Assembly (NCBI GenBank): GCA_947626125.1
Contig: CANQRA010000003.1
Location: 1-40,469, forward strand
DNA length: 40,469 bases
Source: an uncultured Bacilli bacterium
Lineage (GTDB): Bacteria; Bacillota_I; Bacilli_A; RF39; UBA660
Reading direction: 5' to 3'
In this document: positions 1 through 9,660 of the stretch, one piece after another
Position numbering within the stretch: the stretch's first letter is position 1
Layout of the letters: each line of letters starts with the position of its first letter
The notes under the pieces: model-generated
What the model saw: only the letters and a program-made list of their open reading frames with translations
Told to the model about the DNA's origin: nothing
Database searches by the model: none
Position numbers and translations under genes: made by a program

Positions 1-75
1 TGCTAATCTATTCAAATATATTAAAAATATATCTAAATCTTTTTAATTTTACTTATTGACTTTTACCAGATGTTC

Positions 76-519
76 TTATTTAGCATGACTATCAATGATA
101 ATTGTAGTGGGTCCATCATTTTGGATGGAGACTAACATATCTGCTCCAAATATTCCCGTTACAGTAGGTACTGATTTATTTAATTCAGTATTAAAAATAT
201 CATATAATTTAATGGCTTCTCCGCCATTTAAAGCTTTGATATAACTAGGACGATTACCTTTTTTGGTGTCGGCGTATAAAGTAAACTGACTAATGGATAG
301 AATACTTCCTCCTACATCTAAAATACTTTTATTCATAATACCATTTTCATCATCAAAAATTCTTAAATTAACGATTTTTTTAACAATATAATTGATGTCT
401 TCTAAAGTATCATTTTCCGTAAAACAACTAAAAACAACTAATCCATTAGTAATTGAATTATATACTTTATTATTAATTTGCACATTACTTGCTTTACTTC
501 TTTGAATTATTACTTTCAT
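76..519 (-). CDS. dtd: D-aminoacyl-tRNA deacylase
   Basis: Hydrolyses D-amino acids wrongly attached to tRNA; a cytosolic proofreading enzyme. The 147-residue product has the usual family length and starts MKVIIQRSKAS. It carries the SQFTLYA motif near residue 77 and the C-terminal NDGPTTIIID block, which supplies the catalytic threonine in this family. The start is an ATG with GGAG six bases upstream, inside the stop region of rel. It lies 3 bases after rel on the same strand, the rel-dtd order also found in Bacillus, so the two are probably co-transcribed. I see no clear terminator in bases 1-75 after its stop. Confidence 0.95.
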   Translation of the reverse strand: MKVIIQRSKASNVQINNKVYNSITNGLVVFSCFTENDTLEDINYIVKKIVNLRIFDDENGIMNKSILDVGGSILSISQFTLYADTKKGNRPSYIKALNGGEAIKLYDIFNTELNKSVPTVTGIFGADMLVSIQNDGPTTIIIDSHAK

Positions 520-522
520 TTT

Positions 523-2649
523 TTACTCCATTATTTTAACATTTTTAAATTTAGCTATTTGATTTTTAAAATGCTCTAACTCTTCTTTATTTTTAACTTT
601 CACTAATAGCTCGTATAAATTGCCTTCCTCGGTTTCTTTGTTTTTGAGTTCCGCGATAATTATTTTCTCTTTAGTCGCGAGTTCCATTAAACTAACTAAA
701 AACTGTGAATTATTAACTAAAAGGACAATTTTTGTATAATAAGAATTATCGCTGTTAACATTCCAAGATACTTCAATTAAGCGTTTACTCGTATCTATAA
801 TATTTGGGCAATTCTTCTTATGAACAGATATACCTTCGCCTTTCGTAATAAACCCTATTATATCATCACCTTTAACGGGCATGCAACATTTTGCTAAAGA
901 ATATAAAATATTATCATGACCATCAACAATAATATCATTATTAGGGTTATTCGTAATAGCCTTAGGTTTTATTTTTTCAATTAAAATATCATCTAGGGAT
1001 TGTTTATCTTCTGTGGCTAAACTAATAATATAACCTGCGGTATACCGTAAAGAACCAATAGATAAATATAATTCATCAAGATTATTTAATTTCAAATCTT
1101 TAAGAATTTTACTAGTATTTTTCTCATTTAAGATGTCATTTAAACTAATTTTTCTTCTTCGAGCTTCTTTTTCTAAAATGCTTTTGCCTTTAGCAATATA
1201 TTCTTCGCGGTCTTTCTTACTAAAGAAAGCTTTTATTTTGGTCTTAGCTTGTTCCGTTTTGACAAAGTTTAACCAATCAATACTTGGAAGAGCCTCTTTA
1301 TTTGTAATTATTTTAACAACATCATTATTTTGTAAATTATAAGATAAAGGCACAATATTATCATTGACAATAGCTCCAGTGGTGGTATCTCCTACCCTGC
1401 TATGAATGCGGTAAGCAAAATCGATGGGCGTACTACCTTTAGGTAATTCAATAACATCACCTTTAGGTGTATAAACATAAATAAGTTCACCTAAAATATT
1501 GCTATGCATTGTACTTTCAAAAGTTGTATCATTCTCATTACTATTATTTTCAATGATATTCCGGAACATCTCTAATTTTTGTTCCATCATAGCTTGGACT
1601 TTTTTGACCCCGTTTTCTTTATATGACCAATGAGAAGCTAAACCTTTCTCGGCGATTTCGTCCATCTCATAAGTTCTTACTTGTACTTCATAAAATTTGC
1701 CATCATCCCCAAAAACCGTTGTGTGTAAACTTTGATACATATTCTCTTTGGGATTAGCAATATAGTCTTTAAAACGGTGTGGAACAGGACGATATTTAGA
1801 GTGAATCAAACCAATCACGGTATAGCATAAAGCAGGAGTTTTAACAAATATTCTTAAGGCAAGGATATCATAAATATTATCCCAACGACGACCTGTGCTT
1901 AATTTATTATAAATACTGTAAACACTTTTAACTCTTCCTTTTATTTCATGGTTGATTCCATTTTCAATTAATAAATGCGATAAATCTTCTTTCATTTTCG
2001 ATAAGTTATCATTAAGTTCTTCCACCGTATTATTAAGGCGTTCTAAAATATCATTATAAACATCCGGTTTAAGAATTTTTAAACAAATATTTTCTAACTC
2101 GCTTTTTATGGAATTAATACCTAAACGATGGGCGATTGGCACTAAAATATCCATTGTTTCTTTTGCTGTTTTTTTATTGTGTTCTTTATCAAGAGCATAA
2201 CTGGTTTGTAAATTATGTAAACGGTCGGCAAGTTTAATAAAAATCACTCGCGGGTCTTCCGCTAAACCAACTAAAACTTTTCGCAAGTTTATCTTGGAAT
2301 TTTCCGTTTCATCCGCTAATTCAAGTTTATTAATTTGAGAGATATTGGAAACAATGTTACTAACTTCTTCGCCAAAGTTTTCTTCTAAAATCTCTTTAGT
2401 TGCCTTATTACCATGATCTAGGGTGTCATGAAGTAAAGCGGAGATAATGGTAATCTCATCAACATTTAAATTACTTAAAATATAGGCAACATTCAAAGGG
2501 TGCGTAATATAATCATCATTATTTAACCTCTTTTTACCTTTGTATTCTTCACATGCAAAAACATAAGCTTTTTTTATCTTAGCTAATGATTCTTCATTAA
2601 AATTTAAATTAGCAATTAATTTTTCGTAAGTTATTTCTTCTGGTTCCAT
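523..2649 (-). CDS. rel: (p)ppGpp synthetase/hydrolase, Rel/SpoT family, altered hydrolase motif
   Basis: Makes, and in the family usually also degrades, the alarmone (p)ppGpp. Domains in order: N-terminal HD hydrolase (about 25-180), synthetase (about 225-370, with RFKDYIANPKENMYQSLHTT and EVQVRT), TGS (about 390-450), a Cys-Cys zinc/RIS region (AKCCMPVKGDD) and a C-terminal ACT domain. Length 708 is close to the usual 730. The metal ligands of the HD site appear kept (H50, H74-D75, D142, and N146 nearby). The following catalytic Glu-Asp pair of Rel enzymes (E81-D82 in the Streptococcus enzyme) reads D78-H79 here, in HDTLDHG. Hydrolase activity may therefore be weak or lost; that is inference. 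The start overlaps the comN stop by one base (TAATG), so translation is probably coupled. Confidence 0.93.
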   Translation of the reverse strand: MEPEEITYEKLIANLNFNEESLAKIKKAYVFACEEYKGKKRLNNDDYITHPLNVAYILSNLNVDEITIISALLHDTLDHGNKATKEILEENFGEEVSNIVSNISQINKLELADETENSKINLRKVLVGLAEDPRVIFIKLADRLHNLQTSYALDKEHNKKTAKETMDILVPIAHRLGINSIKSELENICLKILKPDVYNDILERLNNTVEELNDNLSKMKEDLSHLLIENGINHEIKGRVKSVYSIYNKLSTGRRWDNIYDILALRIFVKTPALCYTVIGLIHSKYRPVPHRFKDYIANPKENMYQSLHTTVFGDDGKFYEVQVRTYEMDEIAEKGLASHWSYKENGVKKVQAMMEQKLEMFRNIIENNSNENDTTFESTMHSNILGELIYVYTPKGDVIELPKGSTPIDFAYRIHSRVGDTTTGAIVNDNIVPLSYNLQNNDVVKIITNKEALPSIDWLNFVKTEQAKTKIKAFFSKKDREEYIAKGKSILEKEARRRKISLNDILNEKNTSKILKDLKLNNLDELYLSIGSLRYTAGYIISLATEDKQSLDDILIEKIKPKAITNNPNNDIIVDGHDNILYSLAKCCMPVKGDDIIGFITKGEGISVHKKNCPNIIDTSKRLIEVSWNVNSDNSYYTKIVLLVNNSQFLVSLMELATKEKIIIAELKNKETEEGNLYELLVKVKNKEELEHFKNQIAKFKNVKIME

Positions 2650-2900
2650 TAAATATCATTCCTATCATTATATTTTTGAAATTCTCTTATATCAATATTA
2701 AGTATATCGGCAACTAAGTCACAAATATGCAAATTATTTTGCTCTTGCCAAATATTTTTTAAGCAATAGTTCCATAAATCAACCGCATTAATATGATATA
2801 TTTTGGCTCTTTCCCATTCTTTAATCTTGGTATTAAAGGCCGGCAATAAGCGCATAAATAAATCATTTTTATTAATTTTATTTTCATTATTATTTGCCAT
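2649..2900 (-). CDS. comN: ComN-like post-transcriptional regulator
   Basis: 83-residue protein resembling the short Post_transc_reg family (ComN/YrzD of Bacillus, which affects comE mRNA). The match rests on the pattern KIKEWERAKIYHINAVDLW near residues 25-45 followed by a helical tail, and on position: in Bacillus comN sits beside spoVB, as here, where spoVB is divergent. An AAAGG sequence lies 12 bases before the ATG. No catalytic residues are expected. If it acts on comE transcripts as in Bacillus, its target would be the comEA-comEC pair at 7657-10402; this is inference. Another small helical protein cannot be fully excluded. Confidence 0.7.
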   Translation of the reverse strand: MANNNENKINKNDLFMRLLPAFNTKIKEWERAKIYHINAVDLWNYCLKNIWQEQNNLHICDLVADILNIDIREFQKYNDRNDI

Positions 2901-2964
2901 AATTAGAAAGAACCTTTCATATTATTATTATATAATAATTTATTTCATTTTTAAAGGTGAACTT

Positions 2965-4266
2965 ATGGAAAAGAAAAATCTCTTTTTAAAATCAACAATT
3001 ATTTTAATTCTTGGAGGAATTATTACCAAAATTCTTGGCTTTGTTATTAGAATTATTTATACACGGATTGTGGGGGCAGAAGTTATTGGCCTTTATTCTT
3101 TAGTCATGCCGACATATTCTTTATTAATCACGGTTGCTACTCTTGCCCTACCTACCACGGTTTCTAAATTAGTTGCCGAAGGCAAACACAATAATTTACA
3201 AATTATTACTACCTCCACGATTTTAATCATGCTCATTAATTTCTTTGTCGTTATCTTGATGCTTTTTTCTGCCAAGTTTATTGCCTATAATCTTTTACAT
3301 GAAGAAAGATGTTATTTGCTGATTATTGCTATGAGTCTTACTTTTCCCATTATTTCTGTCTCATCTATTATTAAAGGATATTTTTATGGTCGGCAAAATA
3401 TGGTACCTAATGTCGTATCCAATATTATTGAGCAATTAGTAAGGGGGCTTCTAATCTATTTATTTGTTCCTTCTATTATGGCATATAGTGATATTTTAGC
3501 AGCTGCTTCTCTATTTGTCTTTTCTTTTATTGAAGAAGTTGTTTCAATTTTTGTTAATCTTTTATTTTTACCCAAGAATATTCAAATTAAACCATCATCT
3601 TTAACATTTAATAAAAGCATTTTAAAAAATATTTTAAATATCTCTCTTCCCACCGTATCATCTAGGCTTATTGGTAATGTTGGTTATTTCTTTGAACCCA
3701 TTATTCTTACTAATTTACTTCTTTTAAATGGTTATACTAATAATTATATAGTTCTAGAATATGGCGCCTATAATGCTTATACAATGACAATTTTAACGGT
3801 ACCATCCTTTTTTATCACCGCAATTTCTTCTTCCTTAATCCCAGAGATTAGCAAAAATTATTTAAAAAGAAATTATTCAGCATTAAAGAAAAGATTAAAA
3901 GAAGCGTTAGGGTTTGCCTTATTTATTGGCCTTAGTTATTCCGTTATTTTAGTATTCTTTGGAAAAAATATATTATTTGCTTTATATAATACAACGTTGG
4001 GATTAAACTATATTAAAGTTCTTATTCCTTTTTTCCCTTTATTTTATATTGAAGCTATATTAATGAGTTATTTGCAAGCTCTTGATAAAGCCAAAATAAC
4101 TATGATAATTACGATTATTGGGGTTCTTGTTAAATTACTAAGTCTATGTCTAGCCACTTTTTTCCATATTGGCATGTATGCATTAGTAATCTCAGAAATC
4201 GTAAATATTCTTGTGGTCGTTTCTTTAAATATTTATTTTTCTTATAAAGTTACTAAACAATTATAA
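2965..4266 (+). CDS. spoVB: SpoVB-like lipid-linked oligosaccharide flippase (MOP superfamily)
   Basis: Polytopic membrane protein of 433 residues with about 12-14 hydrophobic segments. The N-terminus is characteristic of the SpoVB/MurJ-like polysaccharide-transport branch: GGIITKILGFVIRIIYTRIVG, then LPTTVSKLVAEG. The family moves lipid-linked cell-wall precursors across the membrane; SpoVB itself serves spore cortex formation, though related proteins act in growing cells. The open frame extends upstream to 2803, but I choose the ATG at 2965 because AAAGGTGA lies just before it and the upstream part overlaps comN on the other strand. Its stop and the mnmA stop share the palindrome TTATAA, so the genes converge with a 6-base overlap. 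Confidence 0.88.
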   Translation: MEKKNLFLKSTIILILGGIITKILGFVIRIIYTRIVGAEVIGLYSLVMPTYSLLITVATLALPTTVSKLVAEGKHNNLQIITTSTILIMLINFFVVILMLFSAKFIAYNLLHEERCYLLIIAMSLTFPIISVSSIIKGYFYGRQNMVPNVVSNIIEQLVRGLLIYLFVPSIMAYSDILAAASLFVFSFIEEVVSIFVNLLFLPKNIQIKPSSLTFNKSILKNILNISLPTVSSRLIGNVGYFFEPIILTNLLLLNGYTNNYIVLEYGAYNAYTMTILTVPSFFITAISSSLIPEISKNYLKRNYSALKKRLKEALGFALFIGLSYSVILVFFGKNILFALYNTTLGLNYIKVLIPFFPLFYIEAILMSYLQALDKAKITMIITIIGVLVKLLSLCLATFFHIGMYALVISEIVNILVVVSLNIYFSYKVTKQL

Positions 4267-5358
4267 ATACCAAAGTTTTTCGCCATTTTTATAAATTTCT
4301 TTAATAAAGCCACAGCCTAAACATTCTTCGCCTAAATATAAAACACAGGCTTGACCAGGTGTTACGGCTTTAGCCCGACCCGGATATTTAACTAATATTT
4401 CATTATTTTCTAAGTATTCTAATTCTACAGGATGGTCTTCTCCCCGATAACGGAACTTGGCGGTACAAAAAGTAGGATGAGTACTACTTATGAAATTAAC
4501 ATTTTGAATTAGACAAGCATCGCTATATAAATATTCTTCATCACCAATTGTGACATATAAAATATTATTCTTCACATCTTTGCCACAGACAAAATGACGA
4601 GCTTGATGTCCCGCAATACCAACATTTTTTCTTTGGCCAATCGTATAATTCATAAGGCCATGATGTGTACCAATAACTTCATTCGTCGCAATATTTACAA
4701 TATCACCTTTATTTTCTTTTAAGTAATTTTGAATAAATTTTTGAAAATTGCGTTCCCCAATAAAACAAATCCCCGTGGAATCTTTTTTATGGGCAACAAC
4801 TAAACCTTCATCTTCCGCGATTTTTCTTACTTCACTTTTTTGTAAATTACCAATAGGAAATAGGACATCTTTTAGTTCATCGGGCGTAACATCAGCAAGA
4901 AAGTAAGTTTGGTCTTTATTTAAATCTTTAGCTCTTAATAAACGACCATTTTCGATGCGAGCATAATGACCCGTAGCCATATAACGGGCTCCTAACTTAA
5001 GAGCTTCTTTTTTAAATAAATCAAATTTAATATATTTATTACATAACATATCCGGATTAGGGGTTCTTCCTGCCTCTAATTCATCTAAGAAATATTTAAA
5101 AACATAATCCCAATATTCTTTAATAAAATCGACGCGATGCAAAGGAATATTTAAAGTTTCACACACTTTTAAAGCATCATTATAATCTCTTTCTTGAGGA
5201 CAGATAATATCATCGTTTTCAAAATCTTCTCCATTAATGGTACTGTCCCAATTTCGCATAAATAAAGCAATGACATTATAACCCTCTTTTTTTAAAAGGT
5301 AAGCGGCAACAGCACTGTCAACTCCCCCACTCATACCTACAACAACAGTTTCTTTCAT
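4261..5358 (-). CDS. mnmA: tRNA-uridine 2-sulfurtransferase MnmA
   Basis: Inserts sulfur at position 2 of the wobble uridine of Glu, Gln and Lys tRNAs. It has an N-terminal PP-loop ATP site (GMSGGVDS). One catalytic cysteine lies in TPNPDMLCNKYIKF and the second in STGICFIGERNF. A central MnmA domain and a C-terminal beta-barrel (YPGRAKAVTPGQACVLY) follow. 365 residues, normal for the family. The frame is open to 5388, but AGAGGATG precedes the ATG at 5358, which also avoids overlap with holA. It lies 20 bases after holA on the same strand and probably shares its transcript. Confidence 0.95.
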   Translation of the reverse strand: MKETVVVGMSGGVDSAVAAYLLKKEGYNVIALFMRNWDSTINGEDFENDDIICPQERDYNDALKVCETLNIPLHRVDFIKEYWDYVFKYFLDELEAGRTPNPDMLCNKYIKFDLFKKEALKLGARYMATGHYARIENGRLLRAKDLNKDQTYFLADVTPDELKDVLFPIGNLQKSEVRKIAEDEGLVVAHKKDSTGICFIGERNFQKFIQNYLKENKGDIVNIATNEVIGTHHGLMNYTIGQRKNVGIAGHQARHFVCGKDVKNNILYVTIGDEEYLYSDACLIQNVNFISSTHPTFCTAKFRYRGEDHPVELEYLENNEILVKYPGRAKAVTPGQACVLYLGEECLGCGFIKEIYKNGEKLWYL

Positions 5359-5378
5359 CTCATCATCCTCTTTTAATT

Positions 5379-6320
5379 TTATAAGCAAATATTGATAATA
5401 TAAGAAATTAATGCCAAATCTTTATTTATATTACCACTTTTCAGCTGATAATCAAGCATACTTAAATTAACAATTTCTTTTTTTATTTCATCTAAGCGAT
5501 ATTTTCTTAAATTATTTCGGACTTTTTCATACATCCAATCGGTTAATTTAAGTTCAGTTAATATTTTATTTTGCGGTAGGGACTCTTCTAAATACAGATG
5601 TGTAAGATACATTAATTTAAATTCCCGATATAAAAGAGATACAATGGCGGTTACTTCACCTTTGAATATTTTAAATTCATCCAATAATTTAAGAGAAGTA
5701 GAGATATCTCTATCAATAATACTATCAACTAATTTAAAATTATTTTCTTCTAAAGTTTTGGCACTCAAATTAAGCACATCTTCGTATTTTATTTCCCCTG
5801 GCTTACTGTAATATAGCATGATTTTCTTTAATTCATTATAAGCAAGGTCAAAATTGCCTAAAGAATTATTAATAATATACCATAAACATTTATCATTAAT
5901 ATTGTATTTATAACTTTTAGCTATTCCTTGCAGTTCATTTTTCATCTCTGTCTTAGTTAAGCTTTTTACTTCATAGACATGATTGTTTTCTTTTATCTTC
6001 GTATAGATTTTTTTTCGGGTATCCACTTTCCCTGATGCAAGAAAAATTAATTTAGTATGGGGATTTTCATCTTCCATATATTTAAGTAATTTATCTTTGT
6101 CTTTGCTTTCACTATCTTTTGTTAAAAAGAATTTCGCATTGCGTACAATGATACATTTATCACTATCAAACATGGAAAAATATGATGCTTCGGTTAAAAC
6201 ATCATCAAACGTACTTTCTTCTAAATTATAACTAATAATATTATCACAACCATTAGTTAGTTTTTTTAGAATTTCATTGGTATGATAAATTGTCTCACTA
6301 ATAATTAAATATATATTCAT
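5379..6320 (-). CDS. holA: DNA polymerase III delta subunit
   Basis: Clamp-loader subunit that opens the sliding clamp. 313 residues, near the normal length, with the HolA layout: an N-terminal region with FSMFDSDKCIIVRNAKFF (about 48-65), a central segment PHTKLIFLASGKVDTRKKIY, and a C-terminal helical collar ending near SGNINKDLALISYI. There is no good ribosome site before the ATG. A promoter at 6327-6355 would start transcription almost exactly on the ATG, so the message may be leaderless. It is followed at 20 bases by mnmA. Confidence 0.9.
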   Translation of the reverse strand: MNIYLIISETIYHTNEILKKLTNGCDNIISYNLEESTFDDVLTEASYFSMFDSDKCIIVRNAKFFLTKDSESKDKDKLLKYMEDENPHTKLIFLASGKVDTRKKIYTKIKENNHVYEVKSLTKTEMKNELQGIAKSYKYNINDKCLWYIINNSLGNFDLAYNELKKIMLYYSKPGEIKYEDVLNLSAKTLEENNFKLVDSIIDRDISTSLKLLDEFKIFKGEVTAIVSLLYREFKLMYLTHLYLEESLPQNKILTELKLTDWMYEKVRNNLRKYRLDEIKKEIVNLSMLDYQLKSGNINKDLALISYIINICL

Positions 6321-6326
6321 GAATAT

Positions 6327-6355
6327 ATTATCTCAAATCATGATTTTCTTGACAA
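6327..6355 (-). promoter_or_regulatory. holA-mnmA promoter
   Basis: On the minus strand, TTGTCA (6355-6350), a 17-base spacer, then GATAAT (6332-6327). The expected start of transcription, about 7 bases further on, falls at or within a base or two of the holA ATG at 6320. Confidence 0.6.
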
Positions 6356-6357
6356 GC

Positions 6358-7545
6358 TTAAAATGTTACTCTATCTCTTTTGTAAAATAAAATAGCAGTT
6401 AAAATGTAATGAATAATTCCTACGATGAGAGATGGTAAAGTCAAATATTTAATATCTAGATTAAAGATTAAACCACAGATAAAAATCCCGATGGCATCCC
6501 CTAAAAGAGTTGTCGAATACTTACAAACTGTCATAAAGAAACTATACTCTTTAGGAACTTTATTAATGAAATAAGAGCCAAATAAATAGCCGAATGGTTG
6601 GTCAAATATTAATAGATAAATGATGGTTACTAAAAGCAAGATTTTGCTTCCTGTAAGATATACTAAAAGATAAAGAATTAGTCTTAAACCATATTTAAAA
6701 ATTAGATTTATTTGGTCATTTTGAAAATGCCATTTTTTTACGATTTGAATGGCTAAAAGATTGGAAAAAATCCCTAAACCTAAAATGAGAAAACTAGCAC
6801 TTTGGGTTGGCATGGATAAATTTTGGGTAAGCGTTAATAAAGGAAGCCCTAAAATACTTGACCATACAACCGAAGAAAGACAATCGATAGTAAAAAATAA
6901 ATATAATATTTTATGGGTATTAAAGTAATGAAAAATAGCTTTAAAATCAAAATTATTTTTAGATGCTTTTTTCTTTTTCTTATTATCAGTGATAGTGAGT
7001 AAGACAATGAAAGAAGCAAAAACAAATATAACTGAAAGGAGCAAACACTTATTGTAATCAACGATAAATGAACCAATATATCTACCGATTAAAAGAGAAA
7101 CTAATAAAAAGCCTAATTTTTCACTAATGGATTCAACCGCGCCCTTTTTAGTATAAGCTTCATCGCTTTTATTCAGACTGAGCATCAAAGGATAGACACT
7201 GGATAAAATTAATTCTTTGAAAGCAATATCAAAAAACATGGTAAATTTAATGAAGAAAAGCTCACCACTTTTATTTAAACAAATCAGTATTGTCCCAGTG
7301 AGCATCTTTAAAATTAAAGTAATTAAAACACCTGTTTTTAATTTTTCATACGATACTTTGATTGTAAAAAATAAAAACACCAATATAGTAACAATGGAAG
7401 CAATACTCGTAATATTAGCAATGGTTGATGTCGTTAAGTTATTATCCACTAACCACAAATCCCGATATTTAGAAAATAAACCAACACTAAAAGAAAATAA
7501 AGCTAAAAATAAATATAATAATTTTACTTCCCTCTTATTATTCAT
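6358..7545 (-). CDS. MFS-type membrane protein, substrate unknown
   Basis: 395-residue protein with about 12 hydrophobic segments, the first beginning VKLLYLFLALFSFSVGLFSKYRDLWL. Basic loops, including KKKKKASKNNF around the middle, separate two six-helix halves in typical major-facilitator fashion. Nothing identifies a substrate. The frame is open to 7575; I choose the ATG at 7545 because GTAGGTGACTAT precedes it. It sits between comEC and holA on the same strand, separated from comEC by a terminator, so it is probably transcribed independently. No terminator is visible between it and holA. Confidence 0.7.
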   Translation of the reverse strand: MNNKREVKLLYLFLALFSFSVGLFSKYRDLWLVDNNLTTSTIANITSIASIVTILVFLFFTIKVSYEKLKTGVLITLILKMLTGTILICLNKSGELFFIKFTMFFDIAFKELILSSVYPLMLSLNKSDEAYTKKGAVESISEKLGFLLVSLLIGRYIGSFIVDYNKCLLLSVIFVFASFIVLLTITDNKKKKKASKNNFDFKAIFHYFNTHKILYLFFTIDCLSSVVWSSILGLPLLTLTQNLSMPTQSASFLILGLGIFSNLLAIQIVKKWHFQNDQINLIFKYGLRLILYLLVYLTGSKILLLVTIIYLLIFDQPFGYLFGSYFINKVPKEYSFFMTVCKYSTTLLGDAIGIFICGLIFNLDIKYLTLPSLIVGIIHYILTAILFYKRDRVTF

Positions 7546-7592
7546 ATAGTCACCTACTTTAATAATATAGCACATTTTAAAGCATTTGCAAA

Positions 7593-7623
7593 CAAAAAGA
7601 GTAAGGTTTATAGGGCCTTACTC
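7593..7623 (-). terminator. terminator of the comE operon
   Basis: Minus strand: GAGTAAGG (7623-7616), a 9-base loop, CCTTACTC (7606-7599), then TTTTTG. An 8-bp perfect stem followed by a U tract, 34 bases after the comEC stop. Confidence 0.9.
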
Positions 7624-7656
7624 AATCTATGTAAACATTATATAATGTATTATATT

Positions 7657-9660
7657 TTATGGCTTATATTCCTTCTTAGTGTAGTTATTTTGGTTAAGTA
7701 TTATCTCAATTGTGCCACTTGTTTGGGTATTTAAATAATTAATGTGTAAATCGTTTAAAGTAGCAAGTGTTTCTTCGGAAGGATGATGATAAATATTATT
7801 ACGTCCCGAAGAAATAATGGCAAGCCTTGGGTTTAAAGTTTTAAGAAAGGTATAATCACTACTCGTTTTACTGCCATGATGAGCAATTTTTAGAAAATCA
7901 ACTTTTAACCGATAATCTTTTAATAATTGTTGTTCTATTTTTTTCGAAGTATCACCTAAGTAAAGAAAATAGTAATTATAAAGATGAAAATAACTAATAA
8001 TACTACTCTCATTTTCATTATCATTATAATATTTAGTAATATTAACAAAATTAAAATATTTACTCTTATAATTATTAACAACATGACCTTGGGCGATAAT
8101 TTGGCTTTCTAAGGCATTAATTCCACCCTTATTAATAATGATATTATTTATGGTGTATTCTTCCAAAAGATGCAAAGTTTCTTTGGCATGGTCAACATCA
8201 CCATGGGATAAAATAAGCAAATTTATCTTTTTGATTCCTAAGCTTTTTAAAAAAAGCATGGTATTATCCGTGACATGGTAATCATTATATGAGCCTCCCG
8301 TATCAATCATTATAACTTCTTTTTGATGAGGGGCAATTAAAAGGCTAGAATCCCCTTGCCCAACATCTAAATAATAGATGTGGTAATTATTATCGAGTTT
8401 AGGAAGAAAAATATTAAAACATAAGAGTAAGATTAAGGCACTATAATACCTTTTCTGCTTTTTTTGATAAATAAGAAAAAGGAGGAAAAAATAAATCAGC
8501 AAACATATAATATTCATTTTGGGCATAAGCATATTTAGACTTATCTTATTAAAAAAGGCATTACTCATTTCTAATAATTTAATACTAAGTAAGAGGATAG
8601 GCTCACAAAAAGGAAAAACAAATGTTATAAGCACTAAAGGAAAGAGAAGAAAAGTAATATAGGGAACATAAAGAAGGTTTAAAAAAGGACATACTAAATT
8701 AAAAGTATAATTCATATTAATAGTAATAGGTAAACTAGCCGTGAATGATGACAAACTAACCTTCAAACTATTTAAAAAATAATGAGCCGATTTTTCTTGC
8801 CATGAGAGGACATAAGTAATTAGAAATGAATATTGAAAACCCACATTATAAATAAAAAAGGGATTAATTAAAATGAGTATAAAAGCACTTAACAAAAGAA
8901 TGCGACTATTAGGTAATTCTACTTTGAGCCATTTTAAAAAGTCTTTTAAAAGATAAAAAGTAACTGCCCTTAACAAAGAGGCTTTAAAGTTAACAAGAAA
9001 GAGAAAAAAGAAAAGAAAAAGACTAATTAAAATTTTAGCATACTTATTTTTAAATATCTTACTTAAAATAAAGATAATTAAACTTAAATGTAAAGAAGAA
9101 ATCGCAAATAAATGCCAAATACCATTATTTAAATAAAGATGATATATTTCATCATTTAGACCATCTCTCCTTCCTAAAATAAACAAATTTAAATAAGGTC
9201 TTATTTCTTCAGAATAAGTATTAATTCTCTTTTGAATTTGCTTTTTTATTTGATAAAATGGATTAGCTTTTTTAATTTCTTCTATATTTTCAACTTTTAA
9301 AGATAAATAAATTTTATTATTATATAAATATTTTTTATAATTAAAAGTATTTGGAATGGTATTATTATAGGCATTGATTTTAGAAGCCTTAATAACGACT
9401 TTACTTCCTAGTAAATCACTAACGTCTTTATTGTAATAAAGACATCTTACTAATTCCTTACTATCCAAAATAAATTCCGTTTTTTCACCATCATATGATA
9501 CATCAATAATCGTACCAACTATATTATCATAACTTTGGATTTTAGTATCATACTTAATTACCACGGTAAAAAGATAGATATAAAGGATGGCAAAACTAAG
9601 AAGAAAGTAATAAGTGTATTTAGACTGTAATATAGTCTTTAATTTTGCTAAATGTGGCAT
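7657..9660 (-). CDS. comEC: competence DNA channel protein ComEC
   Basis: Membrane channel that takes single-stranded DNA into the cell during transformation. 667 residues with an N-terminal membrane segment and OB-like region, the central Competence multi-pass domain (about 150-400, including NNGIWHLFAISSLHLSLII), and a C-terminal metallo-beta-lactamase-like domain. That last domain begins YLDVGQGDSSLLI and has the metal-binding motif LSHGDVDHAKE and later AHHGSKTSSDY. It overlaps the end of comEA by 41 bases. The ribosome site is weak (GGA, 7 bases before the ATG), so translation is probably coupled to comEA. Transcription ends at the hairpin at 7593-7623. Confidence 0.94.
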   Translation of the reverse strand: MPHLAKLKTILQSKYTYYFLLSFAILYIYLFTVVIKYDTKIQSYDNIVGTIIDVSYDGEKTEFILDSKELVRCLYYNKDVSDLLGSKVVIKASKINAYNNTIPNTFNYKKYLYNNKIYLSLKVENIEEIKKANPFYQIKKQIQKRINTYSEEIRPYLNLFILGRRDGLNDEIYHLYLNNGIWHLFAISSLHLSLIIFILSKIFKNKYAKILISLFLFFFLFLVNFKASLLRAVTFYLLKDFLKWLKVELPNSRILLLSAFILILINPFFIYNVGFQYSFLITYVLSWQEKSAHYFLNSLKVSLSSFTASLPITINMNYTFNLVCPFLNLLYVPYITFLLFPLVLITFVFPFCEPILLLSIKLLEMSNAFFNKISLNMLMPKMNIICLLIYFFLLFLIYQKKQKRYYSALILLLCFNIFLPKLDNNYHIYYLDVGQGDSSLLIAPHQKEVIMIDTGGSYNDYHVTDNTMLFLKSLGIKKINLLILSHGDVDHAKETLHLLEEYTINNIIINKGGINALESQIIAQGHVVNNYKSKYFNFVNITKYYNDNENESSIISYFHLYNYYFLYLGDTSKKIEQQLLKDYRLKVDFLKIAHHGSKTSSDYTFLKTLNPRLAIISSGRNNIYHHPSEETLATLNDLHINYLNTQTSGTIEIILNQNNYTKKEYKP

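Noticed and set aside
1..75. Possible RNA gene or terminator after dtd
   Set aside because: No stem with a U tract and no tRNA-like fold could be found; I see nothing supportable there. No tRNA or rRNA gene was found anywhere in the window.
4261..4266. Overlap of spoVB and mnmA stops as a sign of error
   Set aside because: TTATAA gives TAA on both strands; such compact convergent ends are normal.
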